Source: Trametes villosa (taxonomy: Eukaryota > Basidiomycota > Agaricomycetes > Polyporales > Polyporaceae). Taken from it: a stretch of 64,000 bases of DNA. Where the stretch lies: NCBI GenBank assembly GCA_002964805.2, contig PUDQ02000003.1, positions 868,001 through 932,000 of the forward strand, in the 5' to 3' direction. This document shows, one piece after another, positions 57,352 to 64,000 of this stretch (the first letter of the stretch is position 1; each line of letters opens with the position of its first letter). The notes under the pieces are model-generated. The model was not told the origin of the DNA and did no database searches. It was given only the letters and a program-made list of their open reading frames with translations. The translations under genes were made by a program, and so were the position numbers.

Positions 57352-60226
57352 CCTCGCCGCCCTCTGCGCAAGCAGGCCGCTCAGCGGGTACGATTAGTCG
57401 CATGTCGCGCACGAGGAGCGTTGGCCTTCCTCATAGGGGCAGAGCGCACCAACGCCCCGCTGAGGCGGGGAAACCGAGGCGGGAGGCAGGGGGGAGCGCG
57501 CATCCCGATGAGCGGGAGAGCCAGTAGCGTCGAGCGGGGGGACGTCGGCAGCGGACGAAGTGTGGGCGCACGGGAAAGGCGGGGGTTGTAGAGGCTTCTG
57601 TCTCAGGAAGACGGCGGGAGGGCTGGGCAAGGCGCATCGCCTTGACTTAGTTGGAGGCGCGCGGCGGCGGCTTCGAAGAGAGCGAAGAGGAGTAAAACCA
57701 CACGTAGCTCGACAATATGAAGGGCGTGAGTGTCACAGATGCTTGGGTTGCGCATAGCGAGGTTGGAATCGACATGGTAGTCTGTCAACGACCGATGTGA
57801 CAGGATGGGTTCGTCTGCTTGTCCGTTGTGAGCGTGACCATGGCAATTAGCGGCAACACGAATGTAGAACGACCATACACGGTATTCTTTGTCTTGATCC
57901 CTGTATCAATTGCAGAAGCATGGCGATGCTGAGAGCTGCGCAGGGCCGTCCACGAAGGAGTAAGCTAATCGCCTGATCTTCCTTCTACGATCTGGGTTTT
58001 TAAAATCAGGGGTACGATAGTCAGGCTTAGTTAAGGCCCTTTCGTGAAAAGTATATGTTCCTTGCGTGGATTCGGAAGAATCGTCCCAGACCGTATTGAC
58101 GACGAGAGCGAGTACAATAGGGGCGGGCGCTTACGTCTAGAGTGAGAACAGACGGGATGTTGCTACAGCCCTTTCTCAATAACCGCATATGCGTCAACAA
58201 ATACGACGCTTCTTCGCAAACAGATAACTGTTTCCCCAACCCTTGGGCATCGGGCGCGAAGGATCGTTCGCACCGGATGCCCAAGGGGTGGTCTTCGTCG
58301 GCGGAGTGGGGAGAGTTTCCCCCGTACATGCAGCCCTGAAGCAGTGAGGGTGCCGCTGGACAGCCTCGTAAACATCTAGATCCCAGAGTCCTCGCACAAC
58401 ACGGACACGATATAGGCACGCGTCAGTGCTCCCGAGCGCCAGTAGCGACTAGGTACTTCCGACGTATTTCCCGCGTTCGAGGAGTGACGTTGGTCAACTC
58501 AACTTAATTGTCGTTCGAGGTAGCACCTACTGACGCCGATAGCCGGGGAATCGTCTCAAACGTGGTGCATACGTTGGATAATAGCAAGCGAGAGCCTATG
58601 CCGCTCGACTCGGTCCGAGCTCAAAGGTACTGAGCTGGGCCCGGGTCGAGCTGCGAAGAGCTAAGGCAAAAAAACGTTCTTCAAAATCGCGTTACACTTG
58701 GTATTACTGCCTCGCTGATAACTAACAACAGAGAGTGCGGCTCTATCGAACATACCAGACGTAAGAGCCGGTGACCTCTCGACTATAGTTCCATACTCTC
58801 TCTAGCGCCGGATCGTCCGAGCTTTCGTCGCGACTACTAGGGCCTTTCATATAGTTATGCACCTTGTTCGTCTTCCCGTATGTCTTGACTCTCGGGAGGC
58901 GAAAATAGAGCTTAGAGAATACGGTGCAAGTTGGCAAAAGGCAGCGCCGACGGTAACGGCGAGCGTGACGATACTACTCGATCGAGTCTAACGGGCCAGA
59001 GGCGCTACCCCGAGGGGCCTGCAGCCTTCGGGATTAGCCTAAGCATAGTTTCGGCTCGTCGACTGTCGTGAGTTTCTCAAGACCGTGGAGAAGAGAGTGG
59101 AGGAGAACAGAAAAACTGCCAGCAGAGAAAAACCTGAGACGGTTGAGCAGGCGCACTGCCACCATCTGCTCACAGCCGGCGCTTAGCGCGGCGTACAACT
59201 TGATTTCGACCACTGTTTGGTACGAACGGCATCCTGTATCTCTCTCACACTTCCGCGTGCGCGGGGTGCTCAACTAGCTCTAGCTGTCCCACGAGGAGAA
59301 CAGAGTACGATACCACCCAGCATTTGCTGCTGTCTGGGAGGATGCGCTCAATGCCAAACAGGTTACAGTGAACTTGAACGGCGAAGGGCCCACAGCCTGC
59401 CTTTGTCTGGATGCCAAAACGATGCGGTATGTCTGTTTCTATTAAGTATTCTATGCGCGTGGCAAACATTAAACTCTTAGTACTGCAGGTATATGTAAGA
59501 GAATAACTGCCTTCCCGAACGTGCATTCCGACGAGCGACGAGCGGCCCCCTAGCCATAACTCACGCTTCCTGAGTAAATATCGCGACTCCCTCTTGGGAC
59601 TTATTCCACAGGTACTACGGATCTCTCAGTAACCCTCAGACCATCAGATGCAGATCTACGTTGAGCGGCCTTCGTTTGGGGAATGCTCGCCTTACGGCCC
59701 ATCGTATACTTGGCTTTCGGAGCAGGTGCACCTCCTGCGAGGGTACCGCATGTCGCCACACTCGAGGCTTCTTAGCGCGCACATTGAGCCGGCGTTCACT
59801 TGCAAGCCGAGGGCTAAAGACGACCGCGCTGGCAGCAAGAGAAGGCAGGGGGCAAGGCCCTCAAAAGTCTTGGAGCGAAGCATCTCGCGCGCGGGCGGTT
59901 CCGTATTCTGGATGGATTGACTTCGGATCCGAGTCGGGCAATGCTCTTCGAGTAGGCCACGGCCAAGTAAGCTAGTATTATTCAGTTTGGGCGACAAGGC
60001 AGTACATTTTGTCGACAAGTGAAAACTTTAGGAACCCTACATACACCGAGGAATAGTGTCAGTGAGCATCACCCGGCCAGATCGCTCGCTGGAGCAATTA
60101 GCGCGGGACTCACCTCCGCAGTAATAGTCACCGGCGGTCTGAATGAGCGTCATGCCCACGGATTCCACTCCTGGGGTTGGCTTTCCACGGCGAGCAATTC
60201 AGCTATGGATGCGTGGCTGTGATCAG
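57352..60226. other. Intergenic region between F-box paralogues
   Basis: About 2.9 kb without a supported gene. It contains a 50-bp palindrome at 58239-58288 (listed separately). The remaining openings are short and lack paired splice sites. Confidence 0.45.
58239..58288. repeat. 50-bp near-perfect palindrome
   Basis: The left half ACCCTTGGGCATCGGGCGCG continues to GAA. The right half is its near-perfect reverse complement (TTCGCACCGGATGCCCAAGG then GG), with about 6 nt between. It could fold as a hairpin or mark the remains of a small inverted-repeat element. Confidence 0.7.
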
Positions 60227-62083
60227 TCATCCGCACTGCATGCGGCGGAACGAGAGTAACATACCCGTCTCCACTGCTCCTAAGTCGTCCTTTGTATACT
60301 CCTCGCCGAAGTACTCCATTCTCATGCGGCACAGGATGGAGTCCACCTGTTTGGGGTATGACGATGGGTCAATGGGCAGAGGTGCGTGCTGATTTTCAAT
60401 GGCATCTATCTCCCACGGGCCGCGCATCCGGATGTCCAGAAGGCGAGGTGCGATCGCAAACAACGCTTGGGCGAAGTCCCCCGGGTCCTCGGGAAGGGTC
60501 GAGTTCACGACGTCGAAGAAGCGAAGGCGCGAGTTACGCATCACCTCACCGGCGGCTACCTCGGCGCGGTTCCGACAGGTGTCGAAGATAATACAGAGCT
60601 CGGTGAGCAGGGGACACCGCTTAACCAGGGTTACAACGCCCTCCCAAGTGGCAGGGGGGACCGTCGGGGTACCCCATTCGGCGTTGAAAACGAAGGTGAC
60701 CAGCCCAGGCCACGCGTCACCAATAGTGCGGAGGTCGTCATCTGTGAGCCAACAGTACAGGGGAAGGGAGAAGGCAAAATAGCGCATGTTGGGGAAGCAT
60801 AGAATGGGTGACAGGGCCTCGATGTCAAAGAAGTGGTCGGACTTGAGCGGCGGGAATACGTCTAGGTCGTCCGCAAGAATCAGCTGGCGTTGGAGAAACT
60901 GGCAGACGTGCAAGGTGTCTCGAGCGCAGTGCTTCCGGATGGCTTCTAGGAGCTCGACCACTTCCGATGCCAGGGGCTGGGTTTCCGTCTCGAGGGCGAT
61001 GTTGTACAGTCGGCAGTGCTGCATCGCAACGAACAGGGGAGTACAAAAGCGCAGGCGGTAAACCTTGAGCCAGAGTACCTGCAGTGACGGGAACGGATGA
61101 TAAACCGGTGCGTACGAGAGTAGAGGCAGATCCTCGGCGGCGTCGGAGTTTACACTGAGGTAGACCTTTCGCAAGTGCGGTTTTGCGGCAAGGTACGTGA
61201 TGAAAGCCCGGTCCAATGGCGCATGCTGCGAGGTGTCGACGTGAAAACCTTCCAGCCGTTGACAGTCGTACCCAAAGTTCTGTGCGGCGACGACGATATG
61301 ACTCGCATACTCCGGATACATCTCCAGTTCCCGGAGGCTGGGGCAGAGATCCGCGAGAGAGTCGAGGACCTGAGCCATACGAGTTTGTATTGCAGGCACA
61401 TCATTAGGACTAGAGGATATGACATATTTGGAATCGAAGGCGAAGGCGAGGCTTGTCAACTTCGGCCCAAGGAAAAGCGGAAGGTATGAGGTGTAGGGTG
61501 CGTCGAATATGTTCCACCGAAGACGAGTGAGGTTGGGGAGTAGCCACCGACCGGGTCGGTAGAGGCACAGCTGAGAAACAAATTTCACAGAGAGCTCGCG
61601 CCTACGATCCCTAGAATTGGCCATGTCCCAGTTCATCTGTTCTAGATCTGCGTATTCGTTGTAGTGGAATCCGAGCGCTTTGATCCGCGAGGCGTAGGAA
61701 TCAAACCTAAGCCAATCGGACTTCATCAGGGGTCTGTTTGGGAGCTTGAGAAGTCCTATCAGTGTACAGTCCGGCCTGATACCCATGGTCACAATTGAAC
61801 ATACAACGTCGAAGAAACACTCCGTTCCCGTCTTTTTCCACACGACGTCTTCATAAGCGCCTGGTGGGAGTGTCTGAACGAGAGGGCCGAGCGTATGCTG
61901 ACATCGCCATAGTGCATTCAAGCATGGTTCGAGGAAGTGTCGAGAAGTTCGGGCGAGACGTGCCATGGCGGCGTTGGAGAAAAGTTGCTGTTGATATCCC
62001 TCATAAAAACCGTCGAGAGGCTGCACTTCTATGTAGTCCAGGATGCGAAGGAGAACTTCAGGCAGCAGGAAAGCGTGGTGCAT
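60227..62083 (-). CDS. F-box/LRR-type protein B, about 598 aa
   Basis: ATG at 62083 (MHHAFLLPEVLLRILDYIEV), then MARLARTSRHFLEPCLNALW and LGPLVQTLP: the same degenerate F-box layout as the paralogue at 54.5-56.5 kb, followed by Leu-rich repeats and the shared KSDWLRFDSYASRIKALGFH block. A 60-nt intron (61804-61745, GTATGT donor, CTCAAG acceptor) sits where the paralogue has its first intron. It is a multiple of three without a stop, so the sequence also reads through. As annotated, the frame stops at 60229-60227. A GTATGT about 30 nt before that stop may be the donor of a last intron like the paralogue's, with a downstream exon containing an EWNPW stretch, so the true C-terminus may differ. 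A TATA-like AATATAAGG lies about 145 nt upstream of the ATG. Confidence 0.82.
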   Translation of the reverse strand: MHHAFLLPEVLLRILDYIEVQPLDGFYEGYQQQLFSNAAMARLARTSRHFLEPCLNALWRCQHTLGPLVQTLPPGAYEDVVWKKTGTECFFDVVCSIVTMGIRPDCTLIGLLKLPNRPLMKSDWLRFDSYASRIKALGFHYNEYADLEQMNWDMANSRDRRRELSVKFVSQLCLYRPGRWLLPNLTRLRWNIFDAPYTSYLPLFLGPKLTSLAFAFDSKYVISSSPNDVPAIQTRMAQVLDSLADLCPSLRELEMYPEYASHIVVAAQNFGYDCQRLEGFHVDTSQHAPLDRAFITYLAAKPHLRKVYLSVNSDAAEDLPLLSYAPVYHPFPSLQVLWLKVYRLRFCTPLFVAMQHCRLYNIALETETQPLASEVVELLEAIRKHCARDTLHVCQFLQRQLILADDLDVFPPLKSDHFFDIEALSPILCFPNMRYFAFSLPLYCWLTDDDLRTIGDAWPGLVTFVFNAEWGTPTVPPATWEGVVTLVKRCPLLTELCIIFDTCRNRAEVAAGEVMRNSRLRFFDVVNSTLPEDPGDFAQALFAIAPRLLDIRMRGPWEIDAIENQHAPLPIDPSSYPKQVDSILCRMRMEYFGEEYTKDDLGAVETGMLLSFRRMQCG

Positions 62084-63203
62084 GGGTCGAAAGCTCTGCC
62101 AGGAATAGTACGTGGGCCCACCGCAGACACGACAACGGTACCGTTCGGTGTACAATGTCGATGGAGTCCTGCACAACGCAAATTTGCAAACTTTGCCGCG
62201 ATGAGCAACTCCAAGTTCGACCCTTATATTACGTAACGCCCGCCTCTTAGATCTGAGAATGAAGGTATGTACTGAAGCTGTCATACGCTACTTACTACAC
62301 GAGCTACTAAACTAGTAATCAATATGGATACAGTAATCGGACCTGGTGTCCGAGGAGAACATCATAGGCATAGTATCAGCGCGGTGATGGAGGAATCGAA
62401 GAAGAGTCGCGCGATTTCGAGAAACTGGGGAACGAAAGTAGCGCAATCATAGTAACGCTGTATAGCGCGGGCATAAAACGTATCGACCTCTGCCGCACAC
62501 ATGGTGGGCACAAATGGTGGGAAAGTGCAACTCGTCATCTTGCAGACGATCCTGAAGCAAACGGGAGGTGGCGGCCAGTATACAGATTTGACGGCTTACA
62601 CGCCCCTCCCTAATGTTTAAATGAATTGCTATCAGCAATCCGCACTCGGCGGGATGTTGTCTTCCGACGCGGAGATAGGTCTCACGCGCTCACGATGATG
62701 CTCAAGTATATGCGGGCGGCCGCATGTGCCTACAGAATGGCGGGACCGGTGTCGATGTTCGCACAGATTTCCCTCCGGATGTGGCGGAGGGCGGACTCCA
62801 GCGCCAAAACAGCGATCCCGCATTGCTCTGCCGCCGACGGTGGCGTCCGTTGAGGAGGCACCCCATGCCACCGCGGCAGTCACTTCTTGCCATCTGCATT
62901 TGTGGTGCCTGTATCCGAGCATGAGCACGCGGCCGCACGAGCAATGAGTACGATAATACCATGGCTTGCTTGTTTGCTTGACTTGTGGCCAGTGCGTCCT
63001 CGCGTCATCCGAGCGGCTGCGCTCTGAGGTTGGCTATGATCCAGGGAATTGTTGGAAATTGATGAGATGAATGTGGCAGGATGTAACGTACCCTGTAGCA
63101 GGGCGACATGCGGAGCAGGCACAGGTACACTTGTGTAAATATGCCTTGTGGTTGTCGGGACAGTAAGAGCGTGGTGGGCTGGAGTGCTGCATGCATTGGG
63201 GAG
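62084..63203. other. Intergenic region, no gene seen
   Basis: Upstream DNA of F-box gene B. Short openings only; no RNA gene or repeat recognised. Confidence 0.45.
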
Positions 63204-63398
63204 TTAAGATGCACCCCCGCCACCCGCTCTGAAATACTTCAACAGCGAGGGCGATGCGCGAGAACGGGCGGAAGGGGGATATGTGGCGAAAACATACGGG
63301 CACGCATCTGCGAAACGCCTGTCGTCCCAGCTACGGCAGGAGTCGGGATGCGCAGCGTGCTTCTCGATGAACCCAAGGAAACATCGTACAGCCAGAGA
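63204..63398 (-). CDS. Possible last two exons of a minus-strand gene (weak)
   Basis: An exon 63398-63298 preceded by a CTCTACAG acceptor, a 69-nt intron with GTATGT donor and TATTTCAG acceptor, and a final exon 63228-63204 together encode LAVRCFLGFIEKHAAHPDSC, continuing SWDDRRFADACPAGGGGAS and a stop. Splice signals are strong, but no ATG exon could be connected. A possible upstream exon lies at about 63670-63485 with a GTAAAC donor, and the start may lie past the right edge. Confidence 0.3.
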   Translation of the reverse strand, partial: SLAVRCFLGFIEKHAAHPDSCRSWDDRRFADACPYVFATYPPSARSRASPSLLKYFRAGGGGAS

Positions 63399-63671
63399 CT
63401 GTAGAGGGTAAGTGGCGGGCGGGCGATGGCGCTCGCGCCCACAAACAGTCATCCGACGTCGCGCGACGCGGTGCTCGTTTACGCGACGAGTCAACGGCGA
63501 GCGGGCCACGCGTCCTCCACGCGCCGCGTGTCGCGTCCGGCTGGCCGTATGTCGAGTCGGTGCAGAGCCCGGCACTCCGGGGATCCTAGGGCGGGCCTCC
63601 GCGTGCCGGACGCACTGGCCGATTCCGGGAGGGCGATGGGCGGGGGAGGACGGAAGAGGAAACGCGTACAC

Positions 63672-64000
63672 GTGGGATCAGACCGCACAGACGTCGGAGA
63701 GCATGGCATAGGAGCGAGAAGGCTCGGCGGAAGGAGGGGGGAGATCGTGCGGGAGCGCCGATGCGCGGCTGGGCTTGGTGCGGCTGTGAGGCCTCTTGCG
63801 ATAAATGACATCTCCTTTTTGGGGGGATTATGTACTTGAAAGCGCAATTTATCGGAGATCGAGAGGCTGAGGGCGCGGGATGGGGAGTGGGGCCGGCGGC
63901 GAGGGGTGAGGGGTGAGGGAACGGCGGCGAGGGATGAGCAGCGGTGGTGGGGGACTGGGGAGCATCCACCCCGTTGCTCATGCATATTGACGGCCTCAAC
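63672..64000. other. Right edge, nothing assigned
   Basis: Pyrimidine-rich on the minus strand with openings in two frames. It may be leader or exon sequence of the candidate gene at 63.2-63.4 kb, but nothing can be fixed. Confidence 0.3.

Overview
This is nuclear DNA of a filamentous basidiomycete, most likely an Agaricomycete (Polyporales-like is my best guess). It is GC-rich, the protein genes carry short canonical introns of about 44-89 nt, and the recognisable genes are typical of that group: a membrane-anchored GH5 exo-beta-1,3-glucanase, a pair of degenerate-F-box/LRR-type proteins, a TEA/ATTS transcription factor and the ribosome-biogenesis factor Kri1. There are no bacterial-type operons. 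All assignments come from reading translations; no database search was run.

Left flank (1-14.6 kb), ordinary gene-bearing DNA. It holds the 5' part of a GH5 glucanase (minus, runs off the left edge), an F-box-like protein (2469-4095, minus), tRNA-Thr(CGT) (4487-4557, minus), ketopantoate hydroxymethyltransferase panB/ECM31 (from about 5850, plus; first exon not found), two diverged copies of a roughly 180-bp unit (6.88-7.35 kb), a TATA box with an intron but no convincing reading frame (8.2-8.5 kb), KRI1 in eight exons (8801-11326, minus), a second tRNA-Thr(CGT) identical to the first but inverted (11491-11561, plus), and a four-exon gene for an 861-aa basic protein with two KEN boxes and an AT-hook (11878-14642, plus).

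Middle (14.6-54.5 kb), almost gene-free. Its main feature is a very large imperfect inverted repeat: about 15.4-27.5 kb is the reverse complement of about 41.45-54.0 kb. The arms are colinear at roughly 12 kb each and diverged by substitutions, small indels and one arm-specific tandem duplication. They keep splice-donor signals at matching places on the outward-pointing strands but carry stops in different places, so they look like decayed multi-exon genes or mobile-element remains. The roughly 14-kb core has one clear gene, a six-exon TEA-domain transcription factor (34346-36271, minus). It has long non-coding flanks and a cluster of CCAAT boxes upstream.

Right flank (54.5-64 kb). Two related F-box/LRR-type genes (54516-56488 and 60227-62083, both minus) bracket a likely 74-aa spliced small protein (56918-57305, minus). 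A possible 3' end of another minus-strand gene lies at 63.2-63.4 kb.

The genes do not form one pathway. The most unusual feature is the architecture: a developmental-type transcription factor alone between two giant inverted arms, a layout that could allow inversion of the core or mark a heterochromatic domain. Both ideas are inference.
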